Positions 24,519-33,952 of a stretch of 64,000 bases of DNA are shown here, piece by piece. Position 1 is the stretch's first letter. Each line of letters begins with the position of its first letter. The DNA lies in assembly GCF_928381405.1 (NCBI RefSeq), contig NZ_CAKMSB010000002.1, positions 186,001 to 250,000 on the forward strand, given 5' to 3'. This DNA is from Rothia nasisuis (GTDB lineage: Bacteria > Actinomycetota > Actinomycetes > Actinomycetales > Micrococcaceae). Below the pieces are notes generated by a model. It made no database searches, was not told the origin of the DNA, and saw only the letters and a program-made list of their open reading frames with translations. The position numbers were made by a program, and so were the translations under genes.

Positions 24519-27500
24519 TTAGGCCTTCTTCACAGAGGCAGCAAACTTAGCTCCCTCAGAGTAGGTGACAGAGACAGCCAGGGTCTCACCGGCAACCAGC
24601 TCTTCGTGCTTCTTGATGGCTTCAAGGTCAGCAGCGGGGGCGGTGACGGCCAGCTCGATACGGTCTGAGACCTTGAGGCCGGCCTCCTTGCGCTCTGCCT
24701 GAATAGTGCGGACGGCGTCGCGGGCGGTGCCCTCGGCCAGTAGCTCCTCGGTCAGGTGGGTGTCGAGCACCAGGAAGCCTCCACCGGGCAGGACGGAGAC
24801 GGCGCGCTCGGTGCTGCCCTCGGTTTCAGCAACCACGGTTTCCAGCTCGTACTCGCCCGACTCCAGAGCCATCTTGTCGGAGCCAACGACCACGGTGCCG
24901 TCCTCGGTGACAGCCCAGTCGCCACTCTTAGCCGCCTTGATAGCAACCTGAACCTGCCTACCCAGGCGGGGGCCAGCGGCACGGGCCTTGACCTTGAGCT
25001 GCTGGGAGATGCCGAAGTCAGCGGGAGCCACCTCGGCGGCGTCCAGTAGCTCAACCGCCTTGATGTTGAGCTCATCAGCAATAATGGACTCGAAGGTGCC
25101 AGCCAGATCCTTACCGCCAGCAACCGCAACGGTCAGGGCGGCTAAGGGCTGACGCACGCGCAGCTTGTGGGCCTTACGCAGGGCTGAGCCGGCAGAGGCC
25201 ACAGCGCGGGTGGTCTCCATGAGACCCAGCAGCTCTGACTCGTCCTTGAAATCCTCAGGTGAGGGCAGGTCGGTCAGGTGGACCGAGCGCTCCCCGGTCA
25301 GGCCGCGGTAGATTTCCTCGGTGGTCAGCGGCAGCAGGGGCGCGGCCATCTTCACGAAGGTCACTAAGGCGGTGTAGAGCACGTCGAAGGCTGCGGTGTC
25401 TTCGTTGAAGAAGCGCTCGCGGGAACGGCGCACATACCAGTTGGTCAAAGCGTCGGTGTAGGTGCGCAAAGCCTCGCAGGCGGCAGAGACGTCGTAGGCG
25501 TCCATGGCCTCGGTGACCTCGGCAACCAGCTGGCGGGTCTTGCCCAGGATGAAGCGGTCCATCACGTGCTGCCCCTCGGTGACCAGCTTGGCCTCGTAGC
25601 CTGCCCCGCCGTTTGCGGCGTTGGTGTAGAGGGCAAAGAAGTGGTAGACGTTCCACAGGGGTAGCATGACCTGGCGGACGCCCTCGCGGATACCCTGCTC
25701 GGTCACAATCAGGTTGCCGCCGCGCAGAATCGGAGATGACATGAGGAACCAGCGCATGGCGTCCGAACCGTCGCGGTCCAGCACCTCGGAGACATCCGGG
25801 TAGTTGCGCAGGGACTTAGACATCTTCTGGCCATCCGAGCCCAGCACAATGCCGTGGGCGATGACGTTCTCGAAGGCGGTGCGGTCGAAGAGGGCGGTTG
25901 CCAGAATGTGCATGGTGTAGAACCAGCCGCGGGTCTGGCCGATGTACTCAACGATGAAGTCTGCCGGGTAGTGGGCCTCGAACCACTCCTTGTTTTCAAA
26001 GGGGTAGTGGAACTGGGCGAAGGGCATGGAACCGGAGTCGAACCAGACGTCCAGCACGTCTTCCACGCGGCGCATGGTGGACTTGCCGGTGGGGTCGTCC
26101 GGGTTGGGGCGGGTCAGCTCGTCGATGTAGGGGCGATGCAGGTCGACCTGACCGTCCTTGTTCAGGGGCAGGCGACCGAAGTCGGCTTCCAGCTCAGCTA
26201 GGGAGCCGTAGACGTCGGTGCGGGGGTAGTTGGGGTCGTCCGATACCCACACGGGGATGGGTGAGCCCCAGAAGCGGTTGCGGGAGATGGACCAGTCGCG
26301 GGCGTTCTCAACCCACTTGCCGAACTGGCCGTGCTTGACGTTCTCAGGGATCCAGTTGATGTCCTCATTCAGCTCGCTCATGCGGTTCTTGAAGTCGGTG
26401 ACGCGCACGTACCAGGAGGTGATGGCGCGGTAGACCAGGGGGGTGCGGCAGCGCCAGCAGTGGGGGTAGGAGTGAACGTAGGACTTCTCGCGGATCAGCG
26501 CACTATCAGCCTTGAGGGTCTTGATGATGGTGCGGTTGGCCTCAAAGATCTGGACGCCGGCAATCTCGGTCAGGGGGGCACCCTCAGCTAGGGTGGAGTC
26601 GGCGAAGAGGTCCAGGAACTTGGCGCCCTCGTCGATGGAAAGGATGACGGGGATGCCGTAGCCCTCACAGACCTTCTGGTCGTCCTCACCGTAGGCGGGG
26701 GCCTGGTGCACCAGGCCGGTACCGTCGGTGGTGGTCACATAGTCAGCGACCAGAATCTGCCAGGCCTTGTCGGTGCCGAACTTTTCGGTGTCGGTGAAGT
26801 AGTCCCACAGGGGCGCGTAGCGCACGCCCTCAAGCTGGGCACCGGTGTAGGTGGCAAGTATGGCCTCGCGGGCGGCGTCCGCAGGCTTCTCGGCATCCGC
26901 ATAACCCAGATCCTTGGCGTATTCGCCCAGCAGGTCAGCAGCCAGTAGGAAGCGGCGCCCTGCCAGTTCGCCGGCACCGGGCACCACAACGTAGCTGATC
27001 TCGGGGCCAGCGGCCAGGGCCTGGTTGGTGGGCAGGGTCCAGGGGGTGGTGGTCCAGGCAAGAGCCTCAACACCGGTCAGCTCGGCGGCGACCTCGGAGT
27101 GCTTGGCCAGGGAAGTATCGTCGGTGATGCGGAAGGCAACGGTGACGGAGGGGTCCTGACGATCCTTGTAGACGTCATCGTCCATGCGCAGCTCGTGGTT
27201 AGAAAGCGGGGTTTCGTCCTTCCAGCAGTAGGGCAGCACGCGGAATCCCTCGTAGGTTAGGCCCTTATCGTGTAGCTGCTTGAAGGCCCAGATCACGGAC
27301 TCCATGTACTCCACATTCAGAGTCTTGTAGTCATTTTCAAAGTCCACCCAGCGGGCCTGGCGGGTAACGTACTCTTCCCACTCCTTGGTGTACTTGAGAA
27401 CCGAGGCGCGGGCAGCGTCGTTGAAGTTATCGATGCCCATCTCGATAATCTGCTGCTTATCGGTCATGCCCAGCTGCTTCATTGCTTCAAGCTCTGCGGG

Positions 27501-27821
27501 CAGGCCGTGGGTGTCCCAGCCAAAGCGGCGTTCGACCTTGTGCCCGCGCTGGGTCTGGTAGCGGGCCACCAGGTCCTTGACGTAGCCGGTTAATAGGTGG
27601 CCGTAGTGAGGCAAGCCATTTGCGAAGGGGGGGCCGTCATTAAAAACGAACTCGTTAGCTCCGTTTTCACCGGCGTCGCGGTTATCGATGGAAGCCCGGA
27701 AAGTACCGTCTTTCTTCCAGTAGTCCAGTACTGCTTCTTCGAGTGCGGGAAAGGAGGGGGAAGCGGCCACCAAGCTGGCTCCGCTTGCGCTTGCCTTGGG
27801 GTAGACAGGCTTCTTAGTCAT
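24519..27821 (-). CDS. ileS: Isoleucine-tRNA ligase
   Basis: A 1100-residue class Ia synthetase. HIGH-type motif [15 protein letters not shown], the editing domain, and KMSKS in [11 protein letters not shown] are intact. The C-terminal extension lacks the zinc-finger cysteines of the E. coli enzyme and fits the long, eukaryote-like IleRS type, which is often linked to mupirocin resistance; that last point is family knowledge, not a test. I start at the ATG at 27821 ([11 protein letters not shown], after AAGGGC); the frame open further upstream runs through the T-box leader and is not protein. Expression should respond to uncharged tRNA-Ile through that leader. Confidence 0.97.
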   Translation of the reverse strand: MTKKPVYPKASASGASLVAASPSFPALEEAVLDYWKKDGTFRASIDNRDAGENGANEFVFNDGPPFANGLPHYGHLLTGYVKDLVARYQTQRGHKVERRFGWDTHGLPAELEAMKQLGMTDKQQIIEMGIDNFNDAARASVLKYTKEWEEYVTRQARWVDFENDYKTLNVEYMESVIWAFKQLHDKGLTYEGFRVLPYCWKDETPLSNHELRMDDDVYKDRQDPSVTVAFRITDDTSLAKHSEVAAELTGVEALAWTTTPWTLPTNQALAAGPEISYVVVPGAGELAGRRFLLAADLLGEYAKDLGYADAEKPADAAREAILATYTGAQLEGVRYAPLWDYFTDTEKFGTDKAWQILVADYVTTTDGTGLVHQAPAYGEDDQKVCEGYGIPVILSIDEGAKFLDLFADSTLAEGAPLTEIAGVQIFEANRTIIKTLKADSALIREKSYVHSYPHCWRCRTPLVYRAITSWYVRVTDFKNRMSELNEDINWIPENVKHGQFGKWVENARDWSISRNRFWGSPIPVWVSDDPNYPRTDVYGSLAELEADFGRLPLNKDGQVDLHRPYIDELTRPNPDDPTGKSTMRRVEDVLDVWFDSGSMPFAQFHYPFENKEWFEAHYPADFIVEYIGQTRGWFYTMHILATALFDRTAFENVIAHGIVLGSDGQKMSKSLRNYPDVSEVLDRDGSDAMRWFLMSSPILRGGNLIVTEQGIREGVRQVMLPLWNVYHFFALYTNAANGGAGYEAKLVTEGQHVMDRFILGKTRQLVAEVTEAMDAYDVSAACEALRTYTDALTNWYVRRSRERFFNEDTAAFDVLYTALVTFVKMAAPLLPLTTEEIYRGLTGERSVHLTDLPSPEDFKDESELLGLMETTRAVASAGSALRKAHKLRVRQPLAALTVAVAGGKDLAGTFESIIADELNIKAVELLDAAEVAPADFGISQQLKVKARAAGPRLGRQVQVAIKAAKSGDWAVTEDGTVVVGSDKMALESGEYELETVVAETEGSTERAVSVLPGGGFLVLDTHLTEELLAEGTARDAVRTIQAERKEAGLKVSDRIELAVTAPAADLEAIKKHEELVAGETLAVSVTYSEGAKFAASVKKA

Positions 27822-27889
27822 GGTTGCGCCCTTGAGGTTACTTATTGCCAATAACGTGGGGTGCAAGGACGCCTGCCCTCCCCCGTCCT

Positions 27890-28200
27890 TATGACGGGCA
27901 AGAAACCTGCGCGGTACCACCTTGCTTACCTCAACCGGCCCGACCCCCACACCCTGATTGGCGGGCATGGGTCTGCGCCGGGGCAATCTGCCGTCTCGTG
28001 AGATGAGGCAGGTTGCACCCAGCGCAGGGTCGAACCGGTTATCAGTCGCTTCATGACAGCTGTTTCGGGCTTACCCGTCCGGGTCTACTGGGGCTATATC
28101 TATTCCGCGCACTCCCCTCGTCGCAACGAATTACGGGGGTGTGCAGGTACAACCTGTTCTTCCGGATTGCTCGCCGGTGATGGCCGGGTCATTGCAACTG
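27890..28200 (-). promoter_or_regulatory. T-box riboswitch of ileS
   Basis: Read leftward, the ileS leader holds the T-box core AAGGTGGTACCGCGCAGG (27905-27922) and a downstream GACGGG/CCCGTC helix. At its 5' end is a very short stem I, CCGGCCATCACCGG, whose exposed AUC (28179-28181) is an isoleucine codon and would be the specifier. This is the compact actinobacterial type, which usually controls translation rather than termination. The leader lies between a possible promoter at 28207-28237 and the ileS start. Confidence 0.88.
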
Positions 28201-28206
28201 CTACCT

Positions 28207-28237
28207 ATTTTAGGGGGCAGGTGCGGTGACTGTCTAA
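28207..28237 (-). promoter_or_regulatory. Possible ileS promoter
   Basis: Leftward TAGACA (28231-28236) and TAAAAT (28207-28212), spaced 18 bp, lie just upstream of the T-box. Transcription would begin near 28200, which matches the first paired element of the leader. Confidence 0.4.
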
Positions 28238-28608
28238 CGTGTTTTTGAAGTTGCTTAGTCTAATCATCTGCATGTGGGAAAGAATTACAGGAGTGTGAGT
28301 ACAAGATATGGGGTAGCCCAGGAGACTGCACCCCAAGATAAGGTGCAGAACAGCATCGCAGGGAAAGCAAAATTACAATTCCTACCCTCGACTCTATCTC
28401 CTGCCCCGGATCCCCTGCCGCACCACCCCTGCCTACCCTGCTGCCCCTGGCGTTCACCCATTTCCATCTCACTGGTCATGAGTACATACCAAACCCTCGC
28501 GCTGCCCATCAGCGGCGTAAACATTCCACCGAGTCTGCTACGCAGTACTCGCTGACACCCCACAAAAACGCCGCTAGACTGGGTGCAAGCAATACCGAGG
28601 AGAACATC
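28238..28608. other. 371-bp gap without a recognised feature
   Basis: I see no supported gene. A small hairpin gcacc-ccaagataa-ggtgc lies near 28328-28346, and a weak -10-like tagact stands about 35 bp before the tautomerase-GNAT start. Frames that stay open here have a Pro/Cys-rich composition unlike real proteins. Confidence 0.4.
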
Positions 28609-29310
28609 ATGCCCCTAATTAATGTCTCGTACGCGTCGATTCAGTCTGATGAGAAGAAGGCTGAGCTGATTGCTGAACTTACCCGCACCTATGTACAGGT
28701 AATGGGCGCAAAGGAGAGCTCGGTGTGGGTCGTGCTCAACGAGGTGCCGCGCACCGATTGGGGTGTGGGTGGCCAATCGCTAGCAAGGCTCGACGCAGAA
28801 GCTGCTGCACAGCACCAGGACGCCCGCCTTGAGGTTCGCCAGGCAAGGCAGGAAGACCTACCTACCCTGGCGGCCATTGAAGCCGAGTGCTTCCCTGCCG
28901 CTGAGGCCGCTAGCGAAAGTGACCTGCGTGCCAGGTTTGAGGTTTTTAGCGAACACTTCTGGGTACTTGAGGCCGACGGCCAGCTCGTTGCCTTCATCAA
29001 TGGGCTAGCCACTGACTCCCCCGTTATCTTTGATGACCTCTACGAAAATCCCCAGGCCCACACCCGCCATGGCGCTTACCAAACGGTGTTTGGCATCAAT
29101 ACCCGCCCAGCCTATCGGGGCCGGGGGTATGCGTCTGTACTGATTGAGCACCTTATAGAACAGGCCAGGAGTCAGCAGCGCTCGGGGGTAATTCTCACCT
29201 GCAAGAAAGAACTTATCCCCTTCTACCAGAAACTGGGCTTTGAGCTTGACGGGGTATCAGAATCTACCCACGGTGGGGCTGTCTGGCACGACATGACATT
29301 ACATCTCTAA
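28609..29310 (+). CDS. 4-oxalocrotonate tautomerase-like/GNAT fusion protein
   Basis: A 233-residue two-domain protein. Residues 1-62 form a complete 4-oxalocrotonate tautomerase-like unit: Pro directly after the initiator Met (the catalytic proline once Met is removed), then KKAELIAELTRTYVQVMGAK and VWVVLNEVPRTDWGVGGQ. From about residue 80 a GNAT acetyltransferase follows: LEVRQARQEDLPTLAAIEAE, the acetyl-CoA loop RPAYRGRGYASVLIEHL and a late FYQKLGFELDG. Start with good aggag before the ATG at 28609. I know of no described enzyme with this arrangement; a link between the two activities, if any, is unknown. It stands alone and ends at a hairpin. Confidence 0.88.
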   Translation: MPLINVSYASIQSDEKKAELIAELTRTYVQVMGAKESSVWVVLNEVPRTDWGVGGQSLARLDAEAAAQHQDARLEVRQARQEDLPTLAAIEAECFPAAEAASESDLRARFEVFSEHFWVLEADGQLVAFINGLATDSPVIFDDLYENPQAHTRHGAYQTVFGINTRPAYRGRGYASVLIEHLIEQARSQQRSGVILTCKKELIPFYQKLGFELDGVSESTHGGAVWHDMTLHL

Positions 29311-29331
29311 CTTTGCGTCCCCAACCAGGCT

Positions 29332-29369
29332 TAACCCACCGTCGGCATCGCACTGCCAGCGGTGGGTTA
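29332..29369. terminator. Terminator between convergent genes
   Basis: Arms taacccaccg / cggtgggtta (10 bp, perfect) enclose an 18-nt loop with a small inner ggca/tgcc pair. It lies between the fusion gene and the leftward permease gene and can serve both. Confidence 0.7.
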
Positions 29370-29393
29370 TTAAGCTCCTATTATCGAAACGAC

Positions 29394-30833
29394 CTAGAGC
29401 TTGCCCTGGGCCTTCATCTGTTCAATAACCTTGTGCTCAGCGTCAGGGCCAGGAGCAATTCCGGGTGGTATACGGAGCATGAAGATAATTCCGGCAATCC
29501 ACCAGACTCCAAAGATTGCCCAAGACTGCCAAGAGATTTGGCTACCGGCAGGCATAAAGGGCAGATAGAGGGCTACAAGAAAGAGTGCTACCACAATGGC
29601 CAGGTAGCCGATGTATAGACCGCCATTGCCGGAACCTCCAATGCGCAGGGGGCGGGGCATCTCGGGATCACGCTTACGAAGGACGACGAAGCTAATCATC
29701 ACCATCAGGTAGGCAATCACAATCATGGGTGAACCGGCATCCACAACCCATACCAGTGCTGCACGACCAAAGAAGGGAGCGATAGTTGCGAAAAACCCGA
29801 GGAGCAGTAGGGCGTTGATAGGAGTGCCGAACTTGGGGTGAACAACGCCTAGCCACTTGGGTAGCATGCCACCGCGGGCCAGAGAGAAGAGCAGGCGGGA
29901 GGCCCCCATCTGCAGGGAGTTCCACGAGGTGATAATACCCGCTACCCCCGCAGCCACCATGAGGTTAGGCACGAAATTATTCCCAAACAGCGCGCCCATG
30001 GCATCTGCGGCAGGAAGGCCAGCAGCCTGAAGTTCGGTATCGTCAAGTGCCACGGACACGGTCAGCACAATCAAGATGTACCAGGCAGCTGCAATCAGTA
30101 CTGAGATCACCGAGATTCTACCGATGCTACGGGGCTTCATATTAGCTTCTTCGGCGGTCTGCGGAATCACGTCGAAACCCACAAACATGAAGGGGACGAT
30201 GATGAGAACGGCGAAGAAACCAGCAGCTCCCCCAGAAAACAGGGGCTCCATTTTTGCACCTTCACCACCGCTGAACATACCGATAAGTTGCAGCGCTCCA
30301 ATGGCAAACAGGAACACGACCACGAAAATCTGAACACTACCGGCAATCTTTGCTCCCAGAATGTTGATGAGAGTAATAATGACAGCTGAGACTGACCCGA
30401 CAAGTGCCCAGACAAGATACACATCAGATTCAGCGACCGTATAGAGCTTGATATGGTCGAGGTTGACCACGTAGCTCAGTGCACGGGGTAGGGCTACGGC
30501 TTCAAAGGCAACAACGGTGGCGTAACCTCCCGCAATTGCCCAGGAACCGATTAGCGACCACCGGGGGCCTAGGGCTCGAATGATGTAATTGTGCTCTCCA
30601 CCAGCCTGAGGCATAGCAGCTACGAGCTCCGAATAAATGTATGCCATAAGCGCCATCATGGCTCCGCCGACTGCGAAGGCGAGCATGGCCCCGATTGACC
30701 CGGCGCTGGTTATCCAGTCACCGACGAGGATAACCCAACCGAATCCAACCATTGCACCCACCCCGAGTGCGAGAACAGCGGCTGGGCCCATTGATTTTTT
30801 AAGTTCAGGGTGATCACTCATGTGCTCAGACAT
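29394..30833 (-). CDS. APC-family amino-acid/amine permease
   Basis: A 479-residue secondary transporter with about twelve membrane segments. The first carries the GVGAMVGFGWVILVGDW motif of APC-superfamily proteins, in which unwound glycines bind the substrate amine and carboxyl groups. The sixth region GGAAGFFAVLIIVPFMFVGF, followed by IPQTAEEA, also fits. GGAGG precedes the ATG at 30833. It stands alone; the upstream gap has a short AT-rich palindrome-like stretch (gtatatattatac). The pattern recalls ethanolamine or amino-acid permeases, but the substrate cannot be read from sequence. Confidence 0.87.
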   Translation of the reverse strand: MSEHMSDHPELKKSMGPAAVLALGVGAMVGFGWVILVGDWITSAGSIGAMLAFAVGGAMMALMAYIYSELVAAMPQAGGEHNYIIRALGPRWSLIGSWAIAGGYATVVAFEAVALPRALSYVVNLDHIKLYTVAESDVYLVWALVGSVSAVIITLINILGAKIAGSVQIFVVVFLFAIGALQLIGMFSGGEGAKMEPLFSGGAAGFFAVLIIVPFMFVGFDVIPQTAEEANMKPRSIGRISVISVLIAAAWYILIVLTVSVALDDTELQAAGLPAADAMGALFGNNFVPNLMVAAGVAGIITSWNSLQMGASRLLFSLARGGMLPKWLGVVHPKFGTPINALLLLGFFATIAPFFGRAALVWVVDAGSPMIVIAYLMVMISFVVLRKRDPEMPRPLRIGGSGNGGLYIGYLAIVVALFLVALYLPFMPAGSQISWQSWAIFGVWWIAGIIFMLRIPPGIAPGPDAEHKVIEQMKAQGKL

Positions 30834-31017
30834 GATTCCTCCAAAAGGTCATAGCACCCTTGTGAGGTGCAACACTAACGGCTGGAAATACCTTACTGAA
30901 TAAACATGCGGTGTGTGTATATATTATACAAAGAGACGAATATCACGGACGATTTGACTAAGCGCTCATTACCTGCACTTGACCTAACTGCAACAACCAA
31001 GGTCAAGGGGGACGTCC

Positions 31018-31470
31018 CTACCCCCACCCCAGAGAACCTGCAGCCTGACTCAGAAGCTCAAGCGCGCGCCGGGGATTGCCACCGCCTGAAGCTGCCAGCA
31101 GGTCACTCCCCTGCCGACGGTGAGCCAATGACCAAAAGGGAGACTTTTCTCCACCGCCACCGAGCTGGTACCAGATACCATGCGTCTCGCAGAAAGCCGC
31201 TATATGCTCGTGTAGCTCGGCGCAATTGGTCAGCGCAAAGACCAGCCAGGCACCGGTCAGATCATCATCCTTCAAAGGACGACGGTGGGCTAGTAGCTCA
31301 CCCCGGGCAACGAGATTTTCGAGCTCAGGTACCAGACTGGGTGCAACAAGCTCGACTCGGGCACCAGCCTCAAGCAGTATTCGGATCTTGCGGGCAGCAA
31401 CCTGCCCACCACCGACGACCACAACCCTGCGCCCGCTTATATCCAGGGCAATAGGGAGCCTGCGATTCAT
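31018..31470 (-). CDS. Precorrin-2 dehydrogenase (CysG N-terminal domain type)
   Basis: A 150-residue NAD-dependent enzyme, the first domain of CysG/Met8, which oxidises precorrin-2 to sirohydrochlorin on the way to siroheme. The Rossmann motif VVVVGGGQVAARKIRILLEAG (about residues 15-35), ALTNCAELHEHIAAFCETHG and the C-terminal ASGGGNPRRALELL are visible. It is shorter than the usual 200-residue form, lacking most of the helical dimerisation part. It is divergent from the cobA-type gene, whose product makes its substrate, and near the sulfite reductase that needs siroheme. GAGGTGG precedes the ATG. Confidence 0.85.
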   Translation of the reverse strand: MNRRLPIALDISGRRVVVVGGGQVAARKIRILLEAGARVELVAPSLVPELENLVARGELLAHRRPLKDDDLTGAWLVFALTNCAELHEHIAAFCETHGIWYQLGGGGEKSPFWSLAHRRQGSDLLAASGGGNPRRALELLSQAAGSLGWG

Positions 31471-31620
31471 AGTTCCACCTCTCGCTTTAATAAAACTCCG
31501 TATGAAGCCCCATGTTACGGCGCGTTGCGGGCTGTTTCATCTGAGGACACGTAAATAGGTGATAGCAGGAGGTTCATGTGACGATGAAAACCCCTATTGT
31601 CTTCTCCTACAAAGGAAGCC

Positions 31621-32649
31621 ATGTTTGCTGACCTCGAACTCATGGATGCCAGTGTGTTGCTGTGCGGCGCTCCCGAGCGCACGCAACGGGTTGCAGCCAA
31701 GTATGTGGGTGCTGCTCATCTATTTCAGGTGAAGGATAAAGCCCAGCTAGCAGTTGCCCTGACGCAAGAACCTATCACCCTACTCGTAATCTGTACTGCT
31801 CTTGTTGAAGAAGCTGACTCCTGGCGTGCTGCAGCCCGTGCAGCCGGGTCTTCAGCCCTTATTTTGGTCGATGATGAAGCTCCCTTTGAACAGGTTGGCA
31901 CCGTCTTTCTGATTGGTGCCGGGCCGGGTGACCCCGGTCTGATGACCCGCCACGCCCTCACTGCCCTGGCTCAGGCCGATGTGGTACTCCTTGATCATCT
32001 GGCTCCCCACCAAGACCTGCCTGGTTGGGCTCCACGCGCTGAAATCATAGATGTGGGCAAAATCCCCGGCAAACACCGGGTACCCCAACATGAGATTGAC
32101 CGGCTCATGGTGGAATACGCCCTGGCCGGGCGCAATGTGGCGCGTCTGAAAGGCGGTGACCCCTACGTTTTTGGGCGCGGGGCTGAAGAACTGTATGTCT
32201 GCGAACAGGCTGGCATACCGGTGAAGGTATTCTCCGGGGTCACTTCGTCCATTGCCCTACCGGCCCTAGCCGGTGTGCCCGTTACTCTGCGCGGGGTCTC
32301 CCACATGTTTACCGTAGTCTCAGGTCATCTTCCACTAGCAGCTTCTGAACTGGATCAGCTTGCTGGCCTGCTCAAGGGCGGTGGAACGGTCTCCCTGCTC
32401 ATGGGCGTCAAGTCCCTACCCCATACTGCTACCGGTCTGCGCGAGCGCGGGGTGCCAGCGTCCTTGCCCCTGGTTGCGGTGCAGGACGGTTTCCGCCTCA
32501 ACCAGCGTGAAATATACGCGACCTTAGGTGACTGCCTGAAGACTCTGGCCGATGTGAAGCCTCCGGCTGTGATTACCCTAGGTGAGGTATGCGCACTTGC
32601 CGGGCCCCGACGCGATGAGGTCTTAGCCCGGGCTTTTGAAACTCACTAG
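31621..32649 (+). CDS. cobA: Uroporphyrinogen-III C-methyltransferase
   Basis: A 342-residue protein. From about residue 95 it is a standard SUMT that uses two S-adenosylmethionines to make precorrin-2: VFLIGAGPGDPGLMT, GRNVARLKGGDPYVFGRG and GVTSSIALPALAGVPVTLRG. The first 90 residues form an extra domain that looks like a worn Rossmann fold (SVLLCGAPERTQRVAAKY, LLVICTALVEE) without the dinucleotide glycines, perhaps the relic of a CysG-type fusion whose active copy is now the separate divergent gene. ATG at 31621 after aaagga is preferred to a TTG at 31597. Confidence 0.93.
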   Translation: MFADLELMDASVLLCGAPERTQRVAAKYVGAAHLFQVKDKAQLAVALTQEPITLLVICTALVEEADSWRAAARAAGSSALILVDDEAPFEQVGTVFLIGAGPGDPGLMTRHALTALAQADVVLLDHLAPHQDLPGWAPRAEIIDVGKIPGKHRVPQHEIDRLMVEYALAGRNVARLKGGDPYVFGRGAEELYVCEQAGIPVKVFSGVTSSIALPALAGVPVTLRGVSHMFTVVSGHLPLAASELDQLAGLLKGGGTVSLLMGVKSLPHTATGLRERGVPASLPLVAVQDGFRLNQREIYATLGDCLKTLADVKPPAVITLGEVCALAGPRRDEVLARAFETH

Positions 32650-32717
32650 GTTGTAGCTAGTCTGCTGGCCCAATCTACTGCAGGTTACGGGTGCTCATAG
32701 ACAGATTCACTGAAGTT

Positions 32718-32778
32718 TTTCGACGTGTCCGCCGGTTTTCGACTATTGAGGAGTGGAAAACCGGCGGACGCGTCGAAA
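32718..32778. repeat. 61-bp hairpin repeat, left copy
   Basis: 27-bp arms (32718-32744 and 32752-32778) with two mismatches and a 7-nt loop attgagg. The arm reads ttcgacgtgtccgccggttt and onward. The whole unit is nearly identical to the reverse complement of the copy at 33884-33944 (about 59 of 61 bases). Together they bracket the AbiEi/DUF559 gene. Confidence 0.9.
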
Positions 32779-32965
32779 TGTCAGCGAGGTACTGGGAATT
32801 CGGACGGGTGCGCACCCCTGCTACAGGCTGAGAAAGTTTTCCACACCCGAGACTAACTATGAAGCTTTTGTGACCTCGAAGGTGGCTGAAAACCTGTCTC
32901 ACAACGGTTAGAAGGCAGAGTTATCCACAGATTCTCAAATAGGGTCTACGCCGAGGGTCTGAACA

Positions 32966-33883
32966 GTGCAATCTAGATACATGAAAAGCCTGCATGATAT
33001 TCACCCTCTAGTCCAAACGGCTCGCGATTTGGAGCTTCGCGGTTTCACCCGCCATGCCCTGCGTCAAAAAATCTCACGCGGAGACATCGTTAGAATACGT
33101 CGCGGTGTCTATGTACCAGCCAAGAGTTGGTCTTCGCTCTTACCGAGCGAACGCTATGTGGCACAGCTAGTTGCGCATTCAAAAAACATGGGTACCCGAA
33201 CAGTCTTTTCACACCAAAGCGCTGCGGCCCTCTTTGGTTTTGCTCAGCTGACTGTCCCAGAACGCATCCACGTTGCAGCGCCAAATTCAAGGGCTCATTC
33301 TTCTCCAGGTGTGACTGTGCACGGCTTGGTGAGCGAACCCGTTGAGCTAGCGGGTCTTCCAGTGACATCCGCTCTGCAGACTGTAGTGGACTGTTGCCGG
33401 GTTCTTGATCTACGCCATGCGGTAGTACTAGCCGATAGTTCCCTGCACGCTGGGGTTCTCTACCCGGATCTCATGGCCTACTTGCACCAGGCTACGGGGC
33501 ATGGAAGCAACCGTCTACAGAGGTTGGCTGAGTTGGTCAATCCGCTCTCAGAATCTGCCGGGGAAAGTCTGGTGGTCTGTTTTTTAGATGAGTTTGGGTT
33601 TCCGCACTGTCAGCAACAGGTGTGGGTTGAGAGCGGTGGGCGGCGCTACCGGCCTGATTTTATGTGGCCGGAGTACATGATTATTTTGGAGTTTGACGGA
33701 AACATCAAATACGCGGGTGCGAATCGTGAGCAGGTATTTGGTCAGCAAAACGAACGTGAAGCCTGGCTCCGGGCTAGGGGGTATAACGTGGTGCGCACCA
33801 ATTGGCATGAGGTTGTGTACCGGCCGCAGTTGTTGGCAGAAAAACTGAAGCAGGCGTTTGCTGCCGCCGGTGTATATCTATAA
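32966..33883 (+). CDS. AbiEi-like/DUF559 protein bracketed by hairpins
   Basis: A 305-residue protein from a GTG at 32966 (ATG at 32981 is an alternative). The N-terminus is a winged-helix AbiEi-type domain (GFTRHALRQKISRGDIVRIR, RGVYVPA), as in type IV antitoxins. After a middle part (LPVTSALQTVVDCCR) comes a Vsr-like nuclease fold of the DUF559 type: RYRPDFMWPEYMIILEFDG with Asp231, Glu242 and Asp244, Lys248 following, then REAWLRARGYNVVR. This is a PD-(D/E)xK-like arrangement. No toxin gene lies beside it. Its stop codon touches the right-hand hairpin, and a copy of that hairpin stands 188 bp upstream. Function is unknown; DNA cleavage or element mobility is inferred. Confidence 0.85.
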   Translation: MQSRYMKSLHDIHPLVQTARDLELRGFTRHALRQKISRGDIVRIRRGVYVPAKSWSSLLPSERYVAQLVAHSKNMGTRTVFSHQSAAALFGFAQLTVPERIHVAAPNSRAHSSPGVTVHGLVSEPVELAGLPVTSALQTVVDCCRVLDLRHAVVLADSSLHAGVLYPDLMAYLHQATGHGSNRLQRLAELVNPLSESAGESLVVCFLDEFGFPHCQQQVWVESGGRRYRPDFMWPEYMIILEFDGNIKYAGANREQVFGQQNEREAWLRARGYNVVRTNWHEVVYRPQLLAEKLKQAFAAAGVYL

Positions 33884-33944
33884 TTTCGACGCGTCCGCCG
33901 GTTTTCGACTCCTCAATAGTCGAAAACCGGCGGACGCGTCGAAA
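33884..33944. repeat. 61-bp hairpin repeat, right copy
   Basis: Perfect 27-bp arms (33884-33910 and 33918-33944) with loop cctcaat. It begins on the base after the AbiEi/DUF559 stop codon and ends 8 bp before the convergent sir stop. It may act as terminator for both, but the inverted twin upstream of the gene suggests more than termination. Confidence 0.92.
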
Positions 33945-33952
33945 GATTACCT

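Noticed and set aside
27822-27986. N-terminal extension of IleRS by 55 residues
   Set aside because: The DNA is the T-box leader; the extension resembles no IleRS and the ATG at 27821 has a ribosome-binding site.
28274-28563. Two overlapping frames of about 90 codons upstream of the tautomerase-GNAT gene
   Set aside because: No start signals, odd Pro/Cys-rich or Gly/Arg-rich composition, and opposite strands of the same DNA.
32718-33944. CRISPR or IS200/IS605 element around the DUF559 gene
   Set aside because: Only two hairpin units in inverted orientation, no spacers, and the protein has no HUH transposase motif.
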